Positions 11,936 to 24,641 of a DNA stretch of 64,000 nt are shown here, in pieces. The stretch comes from Amyloporia xantha (Eukaryota > Basidiomycota > Agaricomycetes > Polyporales > Adustoporiaceae). The notes under the pieces were generated by a model that saw only the letters and a program-made list of their open reading frames with translations, did not search any database and was not told the DNA's origin. The stretch lies in contig JAYKKR010000014.1 of the NCBI GenBank assembly GCA_036971615.1, positions 865,819-929,818 of the forward strand. Direction: 5' to 3'. How positions within the stretch are numbered: position 1 is the first letter of the stretch; each line of letters starts with the position of its first letter. The position numbers and the translations under genes were made by a program.

Positions 11936-13299
11936 TTACCCGCGCGCCCGCTTCCCGTCCGATAGCAAAAACGCGTCGTTCATGCCCAGCTTCTGCGTCA
12001 ACTTGGAGAGCAGCGTGAGGGATGGAGTTAACAGGCCTGTGACGTGCAAGAGAGAGAGAGAGAGAGGGAAGGGAACTCGTGCTCACCTGTTTCCGCCAGA
12101 GATCCGACTCGCGCGCGTAGCTCGTCCACTCGAACGCCAGCTCGCGGAGGTGCGCGAACGCCGGGCGGGAGAGCACGTGCCGGATGCGCTGGAACTCGGG
12201 CCTGACGGCGAGCTGCTTCCACGCGCGGATCCCGATGGTGAGGCGGGCGAGGTGCGGCGACGGGACGGCGGCGAGGAGGGCCTCCGTCCAGCCGACGGGA
12301 TCGAGTATGCCCTGCAGGAAACGGACGCGCAGCGATTCGAGGCGCGTGCTGTGGGCGAGGAGGCGTTCTGCGTCACGCGTGAGACGGGGTTAGGCGGCGG
12401 CGATCACGTCTGGGAGGGGGGGGGGAGGCACGCACGCGGTATGCACGATCGCTCGATCTCTCGGTCTGTCATGCTGTCGTACCTGAAGTCGATGCTGAGG
12501 TGGCGGAGAGAGGCTCCTGCGGCTCGCAGCACGTCTTCCGCGCGGCTGTAATTGCTGGCGTCGACGAACTGGAGCTCTAGGGTGTGCAGGGCGGACAGCG
12601 GGGCCGTGGCGAGCAGCCAGTCGCCGAGGACGGCCATTTCCTCCCGGAAGTCGAGGTGCAGCGTGTTGAGCTGGAGAAGCTGTCCGGAGCGCAGGCGGGC
12701 GGGCTGCTCGGGGCCCACGGTCGTCCAGGTCAAGTGCGTGCAGCGCAGGTCCGTCAGTGCGGGGAAGGCGCAGACGAGCCGGCGGACCTCTGCGAAGGTG
12801 GCGAACCTGGAGCACGCAGAGGCTGAGCGCCGTCACGGAGGCGAACGCCGAGAGCGCGGAGAAGTAGAGCGGCGGGAGCGGGGCGGGGCGGGGGCCGTGC
12901 GCGTAGTCGCGCTCGATGCGCAGGTGCTGGACGTGGGTCAGCTTCCCCGCGAGGAGGGTCGGGAAGAGGGCGGAGGTGCGGGGGGAGTCGGGTTCGAGGG
13001 TGTGGTAGACGACGAGTTCGTGGACGCGCGCGTCGATTTCGGGCGAGCGGAGCAGGAGCTTGGAGAAAGCGGTCGAGGTGGCGTGCTCTGCGGATGTGGA
13101 TGTTCCGGAAGAGGTGGTAGCGGCTCCTGGGGAGCCACCGGCGGCATGTCAACGCGCAGGCGACCAAGGTTTGACGGTCGTCCCACAACATGTCGATGGT
13201 GTCTTCGCACAGCTCAATGGGAAGGACGGCATTCTGAAGGGACGGGTCCGGCGCACGGTCATGGAGGTCATAGAGTCCTGATCGAATGATCGAAGGCAA
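11936..13299 (-). CDS. F-box-like / leucine-rich-repeat-type protein, interrupted frame
   Basis: The N-terminal part contains LPIELCEDTIDMLWDD...VACALTCRRW...RYHLFRNIHI, the F-box-like signature abundant in Agaricomycetes and thought to recruit targets to SCF ubiquitin ligases. It is followed by repeats of the form FPxLxxL, LxLDF and LRHLSI typical of the fungal leucine-rich tail. At least two introns are visible (donor GTACGA near 12480, AG-rich intron near 12045-12085), with the stop at 11936-11938. Two one-base frame changes occur in conserved sequence, near 13095 (just after the F-box) and near 12815 (before the FATFAEVRRLVCAFPAL segment), neither with an intron signal. The gene is a pseudogene or the sequence has indel errors. 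No ATG sits at the apparent 5' end, so the true start may lie in an upstream exon. Confidence 0.7.
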
Positions 13300-13865
13300 G
13301 TCTAAGCCACCACCAGGGTATGTATGAGTGACACAATGATCGTCAGACCGTCTCGTACGTACGTACCTGTAAATGCCAGAGCCTCGGGAGGAAAGTGGAG
13401 GACAGTTCAGGTGAGAGGGGAAAGTCGAAACTTATACTGTTATAGATCAGCCTATAAGTACTATGTAGGCAGGCTGTGTCAAGCTGTCAGCAAGTAGTAC
13501 AGCCGCCTCAGCTGACCCGCGTAGTACAGCCAACATATGAGACAAGCGCATGAAGATCCTCGGAGATAAAAGATTGCAAGTGAGACAGTGACGAAAACCC
13601 GTCGCTCATTGTCAGGGGGAGTCAGTGGGAACCTGTAAAGTGTCGTTTCTTGGGCTGTGGTGCCGAGTGTGGGATGCTGTGCTTCAAGTTTCATTGTCCT
13701 CATCCTTAGGATTGTCAAGATACAACGGTGCACGACGAGAATACCCGCCGTATATCTTCATGGTGAAAATTCGCTGTAGAAGCGTCTCTCGGTTGAAACT
13801 TGTCGTCGTGAACTATGACTAAGATTCAGGATGCCATAAACGTCTCTAACACTAATAATTTACAA

Positions 13866-14545
13866 TACAGTGTAGCGGCGTTCCTTTTCACACCACCGTT
13901 CCTTTTCACACCAACGGATAAACTCCGTAAATCATGTTGGATTTCCCTGAAACTTTGCATATATACTCTTGTAGTACTAAGCTATAATTTTACCAATTTT
14001 GAGAGTGGTCCATTGAGTTGAATTGAACGGGCAGTGTTTTTAAGGTCGAAAATCAGGTGAGATCAAGTACAGATCACTTTTATGATAGCTTTCGTTCTTA
14101 ATCTCTTGATATTCAAACAATTTTGTACACATTACTTGGAACTATATATCCATGGGTGCAAACTCCTCTCACAGACTAAGAGAATCAGACATGATATGAC
14201 AGAGATATTCAAGATATTTGAGTCTGACCCGAGAAAGTGTGACAGACGCGCGACTGTCTTTCGGCATGTCCTGTGTCACGCTACCTGCTAAACTCACCGC
14301 GCGGCAGGCAACTGTCACACCTAGTCACGCTGTGAAAAGGAGTGCTTTTGCGTGACTCCAAACCACTGCGAACGTTTTCAGGTCGAAAGTGAGATAGGCA
14401 TTGAATACTCGGAAACTATTGACACAGAAAGTATGTTTAGTCAATTCTGAATTGATCTGTCTCTTCAGAATTTTGTCGAATCTGATTTTAGGCTAGCGAG
14501 ACTGAAATTTCACTTTGATGTGAAAAGGAACACCACTACACTGTA
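13866..14545. mobile_element. Tc1/mariner-type MITE (676 bp, TA-flanked)
   Basis: Terminal inverted repeats of about 25 bp start CAGTGTAGYGGYGTTCC (13868-13892 and the reverse complement of 14519-14543), differing at two C/T sites. They are flanked by TA on both sides (13866-13867 and 14544-14545), the target duplication of Tc1/mariner elements. The TTCCTTTTCACACC part is repeated again inside the left end. No transposase frame is present, so it is non-autonomous. It sits 72 bp from a tRNA gene. Confidence 0.75.
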
Positions 14546-14617
14546 GTGCTCACTGCTCAGGCAACTGCGATCATCTTGAGACGTATCGATCAAATGAAAA
14601 CACGGCCTGCAAAAACT

Positions 14618-14688
14618 TCCGACACGGGGAATTGAACCCCGGGCTATCGCGTGAGAGGCGATAATGTTAGCCACTACACCATATCGGA
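14618..14688 (-). tRNA. tRNA-Glu (anticodon CTC), second copy
   Basis: Nearly the same sequence as the gene at 2477-2547; the one change I see is in the T-loop (GGTTCAATTCC). The cloverleaf and the CTC anticodon are preserved and there is no intron. Confidence 0.94.
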
Positions 14689-14810
14689 TTGAAAGTAGCT
14701 CCCACCTATATCTATACTGCCATTCGCGACACCACTATTTATCTCCTTCAATCGTTTCTCATAATCTGTCTTGCGACGGATGGTACACTGTTCTACTATT
14801 TTCCTAACTC

Positions 14811-17246
14811 TCATAGTACATATCGAAAGTCTCTGTTCTGAATATCCGTCAAGTCCAGATATTCCTGCGAATGCACCAGGGCACAGATGTTAGCGGGATC
14901 AGTGACACGCATAATGCGTCACACACCTTTTCTACCTTCCGCTCTACGCGTGTCCCGTCCGGCAAGACAACCTCTATGTATACATCGTCATATGTAATGT
15001 CAGGGGGTTCTTGATCTCTTCGTTTGTTCTCGCTAGCCAAGAGCCATCGAATGACAAGTAGAAGGACCATGCAACAGGCATAGCAAGCTCCAATAATCGC
15101 CCACGGGACATGATTTCTGGTGGCCGATGCGAAAGAAGGATATGAGTACATCTCCAGTCAGAGGAAAAGGAGCTTACTTACCGAGGAACGTATTTTGCCT
15201 GCCACATGAAGGGGCCGGCCGAGTTGCCGACGCAATAGCCTATGAGCATGATCGCGTTCACCGTCACTTTCTTCGTATGTCCAGCAGTCACGTTTGTCAA
15301 CCAGGAGAGCGCTAGGACGAATGCCGTGACGCTGATATCTATTCATGATCACGACACCTGTCAGCGATCGTGATGTCATACTGCGACCATCATAGCAAGA
15401 CAACGATGACAAAAACGCGGTCATACTGCGCGATTGTAGCAAGACTGGACGTACTGGTTAGCTCTTGTCCACACAACAAGCCAGCTTTGTTGCTCCAAGG
15501 AAGGAGATTGACCAACATGATTCCTAGTATGGTCGGGAGATACCAGCACACTCCGACATAGGCTCTTCCATTGTGCAGGCGCGTCGCCAAGTTCACACCT
15601 GATGAAATCGTCAGGATCTCGATGGTTCCGCTGACGATACTGAACAGCGTTGTCTCCAGGTTAGTGAAGCCAAAAGAGTCCATGATGATTTGCGTCTGAT
15701 TGGTCAGGCTATTGGGCACGTTGTCGATCGCGGAGAATAGGAAGAAGAGCCACGTCTTGGGATCACGGAGTGCTTCGTAGAATCTAGATCCCAGAAGTCA
15801 TCAAACTGTGCGTATAGTTCACTGGTTTGAGTTCTCACTGTTCTTTCTTGAATCGCTTGTTCTCGACACCAGTTTGATTTGTCTGGGCGTCATGAGACAA
15901 GGTTACAGATATTTGAGCCAGTTGCACTGACCTTCAGACGCTGCACTGCAGTTACGCGCTCTTCGTGAGTCAGGAACCACGCGGTCGTCGGCGAATCTGG
16001 GAATACTATCCTATATTGTCTTGTCACTAACAAAGTCATCCCCGAGTCGATCGAAAGTGCTCACCAGAAAGCGACGGCGGTCACAACGGTTATAGATCCT
16101 GTTATGACAACTAGCCTGCGTGAAAAGAGTAAACAGAGCTGATATCATTGCGAACAAACCGCGCCTTACCATTGCCAAGGCTCGAAATTCTTCGTGTGCG
16201 TGTGCAATGTACCGAAACTGACGAATCCCAGGATGATCTGGGCTGTGCGGAACATCTTATCACTGTATTATCGTCCAAACGACTAAGAACATACCCGTTC
16301 CATTCATCATGACTGTGCACCAAGGCAAGAAATAAGCGGCGTTATTCATAGATTCGTCGTGTGATAGCGGAATGGTTGCTCACACCAATAGCCTACGCGA
16401 AGCGTCTGTTCGGTCCGTGTGTAAAACATGGACGTGACAACCATGAAGCCTGCCGTAATTGAGCCCTCGCACATGCCTAAGACCAACCGACAAGCGAGGA
16501 GCCCTCCAAAGTTCTTGCACGCGGCATGGCAGCATAGTGCAATACCCCAGATGAGAATATTTAAACTTCACGCAGTGAAGATTTTACGCGGCGATTGTTA
16601 GTATGACTGAGATTGCCAATATGAAATTCTCACCTCAACCACTTGCCGACAGGTAGGCGTTGAAGGGCAAGGTTCTGTGGATACTCAAAGAAGAGGTAGC
16701 TGAGATAGAAGATCGTGCCAAGCCTTAATGGATAGAAGTATCAGGGCAGGTGAAGACATGCATAGTCACATATCCGTCTACCAATTATATCTACGGAAGC
16801 AGACTGTGAGAAAGGTTTTGGGGTAAATAAGATCAGCACATACTCATTCGTCGTTAAGTGCGTGGCCGTCCTATGAAAATTGGAAGTACATTAGCTCTGC
16901 TCATTGTCACGCGGGCTGTGCGTACTTGAGCCCCAGGATAGCCGCATTTCCAAGAGTCAGCTTATCCATGTATTGTACCCAGTAGATCGCTGTCAAATAT
17001 CCGGTCATGCTTCGGAACCCTTGTACAGAGTAAATAGAGTGACTCACTGCACATAAGAGGCATGATATGCCAATCGATCTTCCGCCGGACACGCAGAGCC
17101 TCCTTAGGATCTACCTCCACAACTGTCCCCGCGACAAGCTGCGCTCCGGTATCCACATTCTCATTGACGACAGCGAGGTGTACGCCATCTTTCTTTTCAT
17201 CTTGGTCGTCGACAGACACCTTCTCTTCATGTTCTACAGAACTCAT
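14811..17246 (-). CDS. MFS transporter, Dal5/allantoate-permease-type anion:cation symporter
   Basis: A plasma-membrane importer of small organic anions; the substrate cannot be read from the sequence. The N-terminus (MSSVEHEEKVSVDD...) is acidic and cytosolic and leads into RRKIDWHIMPLM, the standard entry to TM1 of this family. Later exons show repeated hydrophobic helices, a TM4-like GxCEG...ITAGFMVV segment near 16430-16480, and MPNSLTNQTQIIMDSFGFTN (about 15660-15720) followed by TM segments. The last helix is NHVPWAIIGACYACCMVLLL, and a tail ends in LDLTDIQNRDFRYVL with the stop at 14811-14813. About a dozen short introns break the gene. The second copy of this family (36362-38914) shares the same N-terminal entry and the same C-terminal tail, so the two are paralogs. 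Confidence 0.88.
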
Positions 17247-18195
17247 CGTGTGCGAGAAGGGGAGACGAGCAGAAGAAGCGAAACCGAGAACCCTGGGAGA
17301 AGAAGGCTGCCATTATAAGCATCGACGGTGCCCCGTACAAATAGGTCCGCGGATTGAGGGCCCCGGAACACGAGGATGCCAGGCAGATTATAGGGTCATC
17401 ATGCCTGCTCCATCTTGCCGAAGTAAAGAAGCGTTCAGAGTTCGGAATATATAAGGGAAAGACAGTGATAGGATGCACTTTCATGAGAACTCTTATCTAT
17501 CTGCTCGACAATTAGTGATCAGAAGCTTTAAAGGGTGATGGATAACATGTTCGTAACGTGGCTCACATGAGTGAACTCATATATGGCCAAATCCAAAGTG
17601 GCTGCCTCTGTTTGGCGTGCCGGTGCGGTAAGCGTTCAGAGTACAATTTAGAGTCGGACGATGATAAGGCAGAGAACAAGAGACTTAGAGTAATTTCAGA
17701 AGGCGCAGACAACCAGGCGACTGGGAGGACACACCTGTGGTATATACGGGTGAGTGTAAATGTACTGATGGCTCAATGTGGAAGCTAAAGTTGCTGCGTT
17801 GCAAGCCGATCTGTGATCGGGTGGCGCATCACTTCAAATTTCAAAAGTGCACGCGAGTCGGAATCTTCAATCTTAGGGACCGTTAAGCCGTCGGATATTC
17901 ACATAGGGAGCCGGCGTTCCGTCAATGGGAACCCAAGGAGTCGTCATCATCTCTTCGTCTCAATGGCTTCTCAAAGCGCCTGATGTACTCCTCCAACATC
18001 AATTGGTGTATCAGACAATCGGTCGTTCAACCAGCCCCTGGAGCAAGAATCTTCAAGTACACTCTCTCCTTCAGACTCTGCTCTGAGAGAGGAATCTTAC
18101 ACACAAACGTTGCACACCTACATCATCCCATACGGCTACATCATGAGTTTTGGTGTTCGAGCACAGAGACTTAGAATGCTGTCGATAGCTGCGAG
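17247..18195. other. Intergenic region, no gene seen
   Basis: It lies between the 5' end of the MFS gene and the 3' end of P450 copy 2. Short frames only; nothing recognisable. Confidence 0.5.
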
Positions 18196-20412
18196 CTACG
18201 CAATATGCTCGGAGTTCCGCTCTGCGACCATGTCCACTGCCACCTGTGCGCGAGGGCGAATGTCACACAAGAAGTGCTCCGGATGACTATGTAGAGTTTC
18301 AGCAACGGCTCTTGGTACATCACAATACTCAAGGCGAGAAACGATACCTGGTGGTTCCAGATTTGAAGCGAGGTACGGGCGTAATTTCTTGGCCGGACGA
18401 GTTGCGAGCTTTGCGGATGTCCAAAGTTGCGACCATGTTCGCTGCCACTAACCAGATGTTCGAGTCGGCAAGGAAACGCCCGGGACAAATGCTGGAGGCG
18501 TACACGTGAAATGGAATTCACGCTAGTCTAGAGGAGAACCATACCGCCGACCGAACCCGAAGATGAACTTCCGCGGATCATTCATGCTTGATGTACTGGA
18601 GTCCATCTCTTCAAATCGCTCAGGCCGGAATTTTTCAGGTTCAGGATAAATGGTTGTATCCCGACCCATGGACCTTGTTCAGATAAGTTTTGGATATTTG
18701 CGATTCATGATGATTCAGTACACACCAGATATTAGGAATGACCATCGAGCCACCCGGAATATGATACCCATGGTATTCGTCGTTCTCCGTAAGACGATGA
18801 GGTACGCCTGAATTACTGCATAAGGCTGTGTTTTGGATGAAATGACACAAAAGCTCACCGAGGGGAACGGGAGGGTGCCAGCTTAGAAAGCATATTAGAT
18901 GACACACATAGGAAACTCAGTCTCGTACCGGTACACCTCTTTGACCACACAATCAAGATAGGGCAGGGACTCCCTATCCTCTAACTGCGGCACTTGTCCC
19001 GCTCCAACCACCCGATCCATCTCAGCTTGGGCCTTTCGGAAAACTTCAGGATGGAGAACCATAGCCAGAACGAACGTAACTAAAGAAGCAATAGTCTGCA
19101 ATGTGGATGAGCTACAACCTTGTAAGGATATCTGCCTCTGCTTACGGTGTCGGACCCAGCTGGCATAACAGAGCTGATGAGTTCGTAGCAATTATGAACG
19201 CTGCGAAGTAGACGCACCTGCGTACAAGATGGAAGTAGATCCTTTAATATCGTCTTCATCTTCCTCTGTAAGTTGACCATCTCGCGATGATTCATGAATC
19301 ATATATGTCGTGAGCGACGCTTTTGCCGTTCCAGAGATCTATCCGCCTTGTGGGTGAAGAAATGACTAGAGGTACGATTACTCACCATGGCCGCACGCAC
19401 TCTCTCATACGGATCGTCAGTCATTTTCTGCACCATGGCCCCGATCACTAGTGCCTCTTTTTTGAAACCACCTCCCGGCATCCACGTTGGAATGTACTTC
19501 ACTATCACCCGATTATAGAATGAACGTGAATCACCGGGAAAATAAAACAGGATGCATACAGATTGGGAAGAAGTCGACAAGACTCGCGACGAAGCTCCCT
19601 GCTCTACCTGCTTTTTCTATTGCCTGGTCTGCGAAGATTATGAACTCGTCATCGACAGAGTTTACATGATGCCCATAAGCAATCTCCAACACGATCGAAC
19701 CAGCGAACCTGATTTATGTGTATGAGCAGTTGATGCCACTGTATAGAGGTATAAATATGCTGGTGCTATACCTCTTTATGTGATTGATGAACCCGTCGGG
19801 GTTTTGGATGAGCTCGGAGATCAACCTTTCAGTCTCCCTGATTTGAAGCGGAATATAGTCTTTCAGAGATGTCTTGGTCTCCATAGCGGATTGGAACCAC
19901 TTCCGCTGTCGGCGCCACTTATCACCGTATGGCATAAATGCTAAATTTGACTTTGTAAAGAAGCTAGCGTTCGCAATATCAGTCTGCTTCTGTAGGCTGC
20001 ATCAGATTGACTCACAATTCATTGAGCAGGACAAAGTGCGGTCTGTCGGCGTATTTGGCGCCCCTCTTCTCCATCAGATCTTGTGCCCCTTGCAGTGTAT
20101 TCAAAATGAGGACTGGCTTCTGAAATAGCTGCGCATAGATCACATTTCCTAGACGAAACAGTTATTGTTGTGGGCCGTTTTGTAAATGAAATCTGACGTA
20201 CCATACTTCCGAGCCCAATCGGCAAATGTTTCATGTTGGTATTCTATTGGGATCTGGTGGACATTTCCGACCAGCGGAAGTCGCGTCGGACCAGGTGGAA
20301 GGGGAAGGTGTCGTTTCGGGTTGAGCCATTTGGTATAGACGAAATGACAAATGATAGTGGCGAAAGCAGCTAACACGATATGTACATCCAACGACAACAC
20401 TTGGAAAGTCAT
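18196..20412 (-). CDS. Cytochrome P450 monooxygenase, copy 2
   Basis: A complete paralog of copy 1. It starts [26 protein letters not shown] (single N-terminal membrane anchor), followed by a basic stretch and the hinge [15 protein letters not shown]. Then come the WRRQRKWFQ region, AGSDT (I helix), KEVYR (ExxR), the heme loop with FGFGR and ICPGRFLAD, and the shared C-terminal exon ending at a stop at 18196-18198. Intron positions match the other copies, and the frame appears open through all exons followed. It faces away from copy 3, about 2 kb away, so the two genes are divergently transcribed. The product should sit on the ER membrane and need a P450 reductase; the substrate is unknown. 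Confidence 0.92.
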
Positions 20413-20469
20413 AATATCGTTGCAACAGAGGGGAGGCGGAGTACTGCAGCCCCTAGACGCAACAGCAAT

Positions 20470-20477
20470 AGTTTATA
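20470..20477 (-). promoter_or_regulatory. TATA box of P450 copy 2
   Basis: TATAAACT on the minus strand, about 60 bp upstream of the ATG, preceded by a GGGTGCGTTTGG-like block. The same arrangement precedes copies 3 and 4, which supports a shared core promoter. Confidence 0.55.
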
Positions 20478-22317
20478 AGACCTTCCAAACGCACCCACGG
20501 GGTCTCCTAACACTGATTGAACCATATCCATGATGTAGTCGGACCGTCACAGTCTGCTAGAAAAGATCTCACGGATTCTAGCGTAAGTAACACCACACAA
20601 CTGCAGCCGTGAACTTTGTCTGTCGCTGTTAAATAGGAAGAAGACAAGAAGCATTGTACTTCTCACTCATAAGGCCCGAGCTATTAGCGTTGGACGCCAT
20701 CTACCTTATAATCGGTGAGCGCTGAGAATACAGCTAGAAGGCGCATGAGTTCTGAGCGCTATTTGCAGATTAGACGCGACGCACCTGGTAAGACCCAACG
20801 AGTCCATCGTGAGGATGAGTCATACAAATGAGTTCTTCCACCAAGCGGAGGTATACATGCCCGTTCAAATGATACTATGGCATAAGTCAGAGTCAAGGTA
20901 CTCGTAGGAGATAGAGGTTTTATACATTCGGTTCGTATTCCTCTCTCGAATATTGCTGTCGACTGCGCAAGCAGTCTGCCTCCGGTCTTCCGCGTTCTTT
21001 TCAGCGAGATCGGATCCGAATGACTGGCATTCGTGAAACGACCCATGCGGAGAATGGAGAACGGACATGTGTTGTGGTCATAAGCCATGTAATCCTGAGT
21101 TATCGCTGAGGAAACATACATGAGAGAAGGCCAGAACATGGATTGGCAAACGACTTATTTCTCTCAGCTTGTAAGCCCTGAGTATCCATGGAGGCGCTCT
21201 TCGAGGATAAGATTGTCAGGCGAAATGATAGTCTTCATGTTTGGGCCGAATATAGACGGTGGGAGTGGGAGAAAAACACGGTCCGCATGAACGATAGCGC
21301 TAGTATTGGGCGGCAACTTCAGATCACTAGGCCGTATAACATGCCTGATGGACACAATGTGATACAAGTGGCGAAAGAAAGCCCGGGAAGTACAGGATAA
21401 TTCAGTACAGTCAGCAGATTGTGACTCTGCCGGGCTCGAGCATCTGAACCTAGACCACAAAACCGCTTGAGAGCTCCTGCAACATCTGCAGCTGACAATT
21501 GGCATCCATATCGGAGACATGAATGACATTTCGAACAAACAACAGAGCTCGTACGAGTTGGAACCATCGATGAGAGCTGCTACGAGCCTTCCGGCGTGCT
21601 ATCGTGTTGCTCCCAGTCACAATGAGTGCGTCCGAGTCCTCAGCAAAAGTGACGAGGTGTGTATACGACAATCACTGTTGCAGTGAATCATTAGTTTATC
21701 AGACACACGACGTACGTACCATAAGTATCTCTGTGCCCATTCGAAAATGGTGAAAGGAGATAGCTTTACAAAATTGGCAGAGTGTGGTACATGTTAGCAT
21801 TCGGTAATCAGCGACGCTCAGTAATTCACGGCGTCTATGGTCTGTGGGAGACTAGTGGACTGCCGTCGCGTGTGATGGTCTATGTAGGTTTGAATGCTCA
21901 GCAGAGACAATCTGCATCACCTGCTGAACTGTTAAGTCTGTAACACTCGAGCTTTGTATGCTAGACTTCGATGACGATCACACAGCACCCTTGGCCGATG
22001 TCATCATAAGGACATCGCGGTCATGTATAATATCTCCGAGAACAATGCGAGGCGTTGAAGCGAGGCAAACATACAGACTCACTCGCCGACACTCGCACCC
22101 GCCATTGTGACAACCGGCTCCGAAGAACCTCGAGAGCAAGATTCATATCATGACTCCTCCTTACCAGCGCCGATAGGCTTATTGCGCTCCAATAGATGCG
22201 TTCTATCTATTCATGTGCCATGATGTGGCGCTCAGGACGTGAGCTTTTGAACGCTTGCCGATTATATGACAAAAAAATACCGCCCCTAGAATGACTCCGT
22301 GGGCGCAATTTGAGGGT
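20478..22317. other. Intergenic region between divergent P450 copies 2 and 3
   Basis: Minus-strand frames at 20759-21671 have some hydrophobic content but no intron-supported gene model or motif that I can recognise. The segment from about 21960 to 22210 is repeated, inverted, upstream of P450 copy 4 (about 29030-29260). Confidence 0.5.
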
Positions 22318-22328
22318 CATATAAATTG
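22318..22328 (+). promoter_or_regulatory. TATA box of P450 copy 3
   Basis: TATAAATT at 22320-22327, about 60 bp upstream of the ATG, preceded by GGGCGCAATTTGAGGGTCA. The same block with two or three changes precedes copy 4. Confidence 0.6.
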
Positions 22329-22387
22329 TGCTCCAACTTGCGTCCGGAGGCTGCAGTATTCTGCATCATCTCCATTGAAGTAACACC

Positions 22388-24641
22388 ATGACTTCCAGAA
22401 TTTTGTCGTTCGACGTATTTACCAGCGGTTTAGCTGCTCTCGGGGCTATCTGTTGTTATATCATCTACACTAGATGGTTCAGTGGAGACCACGCTGTTCG
22501 TCTTCCCCCTGGTCCGCCGCGACTCCCGATAGTCGGTAACGTCCACCAAATCCCGCTGGAATATCAACAAAGAACATTTGCGGAATGGGCTCGGAAGTAC
22601 GGTAGGGCGGATTTTCTCTCTACTTGATCAAGTCTCTCTATTTTTAATTGGTTCGTCTAGGAAATGTCATATATGCCCAGCTATTTTCGAAGCCAGTCGT
22701 CATTCTAAACACCCTCCAAGTGGCACAAGATCTGATGGAGAAGAAGGGTGCGAAATACGCCGACAGACCGCACTTTACCTTACTTAACGACTTGTGAGTC
22801 CATCTGACACAAACTTACATATGCAGATTGAGACTCTGGACCCTAGCATCACTCCCAACTATACGAGTAATTTATCGCTTATGCCTTTCGGTGACACATG
22901 GCGCCGACACCGGAAATGGTTCCAATCTACCATGGAGAGCAAGGCCACTCTGGAGAACTTCGTCCCGCTCCAGACCAGAGAGACTGATAAGTTGATCCTC
23001 GAGATCATCCAGAAGCCCAGCGAATTCATCAAGCACCTTAAAAGGTATGCCACGCATCTGTTGCTACATTTGCATCGCATCGTCTACTTACGCAAAACTA
23101 GGTTCGCCGGTTCCATGATGCTGGAGATCGCTTATGGACGCCATGTCGACTCTGCCGAAGACGACTTCATAGTCTTGGCGGACCAGGCAATAGCAAAAGC
23201 GGGTGACTCCGGGAGTTTCGTCGCGACCCTTGTTGACTTCTTCCCAATCTGTGCGCACTCTGTGCTATTGTCCTGATCATCCTCAGCTAATCCGTTGATC
23301 TGGTGGTGATAGTGAAGTACTTTCCAATGTGGATGCCTGGCGGTGGCTTCAAGAAAGAAGCACTTGTAGTCAGAGGTATGCTAACCACGATGATTGACGA
23401 TCCGTACTACAGTGTGCGTGTGGCCATGGTGAGTAACTGCGCCTCTGGGTGATTTGTTTCACCCTCAAGGAGTATAGAACTCTGGAACGGCAAAACCGTC
23501 GTTTACGACATACATGATCGATCAAATATCTCAAGGTGGTCAACTGACACGGCAAGATGAAGATGACATCAAAGGCTCTGCGTCGATAATGTATTCAGGT
23601 ACGCCTGTCTGGATTTCACTTCTTACGATTCCTACGAACTGAGCCTGTTACTTATGCCAGCTGGGTCGGACACCGTAAGCAGAGATTGACACCCTCGCAA
23701 GCTTCTAGCTCACCCGCGTTGCAGTCCATCACTTCTCTGGTGACGTTCGTTCTGGCTATGGTTCTCCATCCTGGAGTGTTCCGAAAAGCCCAAGCTGAAA
23801 TGGATCGGGTGGTCGGGACGGGAAGGCTGCCGCAGTTAGAGGATAGGGACTCCTTACCCTATCTTGATTGTGTGGTCAAGGAAGTGTACCGGTATGGTTT
23901 CTCTTTCTTTCTTTTTCCTGTACGCCTTATATAACGTCCTTTCTGAAGCTGGAACACTGTCGTCCCCCTCGGTGAGCCTTGACGCTGATGTGCTTGAAGC
24001 GGAACTTTATGGAACACTTAACTGACAGGCATACCCCATCGGCTTATGGAGGCCGATGAGTACCACGGGTATCATATTCCGGGTGGCTCGATGATTATTC
24101 CTAACATCTGGTGTGTACTGTAATCGTCATGCATCGCAAAAATGCAAAGCTTACTGTTATCAGGGCCATGAGTCGGGATCCAAGTATCTATCCTGAACCC
24201 GAAAGATTCGGGCCTGAGCGGTTTGCAGAAATAGATGCAACTACAGCAAACATGAACGATCCGCGGAAGTATATCTTTGGTTTCGGTCGGCGGTATGACT
24301 CCTTTCTCTGAACTGACATGAACACCATCTTTACGTGCACACCTGTAGCATTTGTCCCGGGCGTTTCCTCGCAGACGCGAATGTCTGGTTGGTAGTAGCG
24401 AAGATAGTCGCGACTCTGGATATTCGCAAGGCTCGTGACTCGTCAGGCCAAGAGATTATGCCTGTGCCGCGCTTCAAACCCGGCTCGGTCAGGTATGCGT
24501 TCTCGTCTCGATTAGTTCCTACCCAAAGCGAGTGCTAAAGCTTAGAACAGTCACACAGAGCCCTTCTTGTGTGATATTCGCCCTCGTACACAGGCGATTG
24601 TGGACATGATGGCGGAGCGGACCTCGGAGCATATAACTTAG
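22388..24641 (+). CDS. Cytochrome P450 monooxygenase, copy 3
   Basis: Starts [20 protein letters not shown] with an N-terminal membrane anchor, then [13 protein letters not shown]. Exon 1 ends at 22601 and exon 2 begins at 22661 after CTAG. Seen in order: [19 protein letters not shown] near 23880-23895, PERF near 24210, FGFGRR ending near 24294, and ICPGRFLAD beginning near 24352. The final exon ends at the TAG at 24639-24641. The frame appears open in every exon checked. It is the closest relative of copy 4 by coding and promoter sequence, and the two lie as an inverted pair with their 3' ends facing. Confidence 0.93.

Noticed and set aside
20759..21671. A membrane-protein gene upstream of P450 copy 2
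   Set aside because: Minus-strand frames have scattered hydrophobic runs but no consistent exon joins or recognisable family signature.
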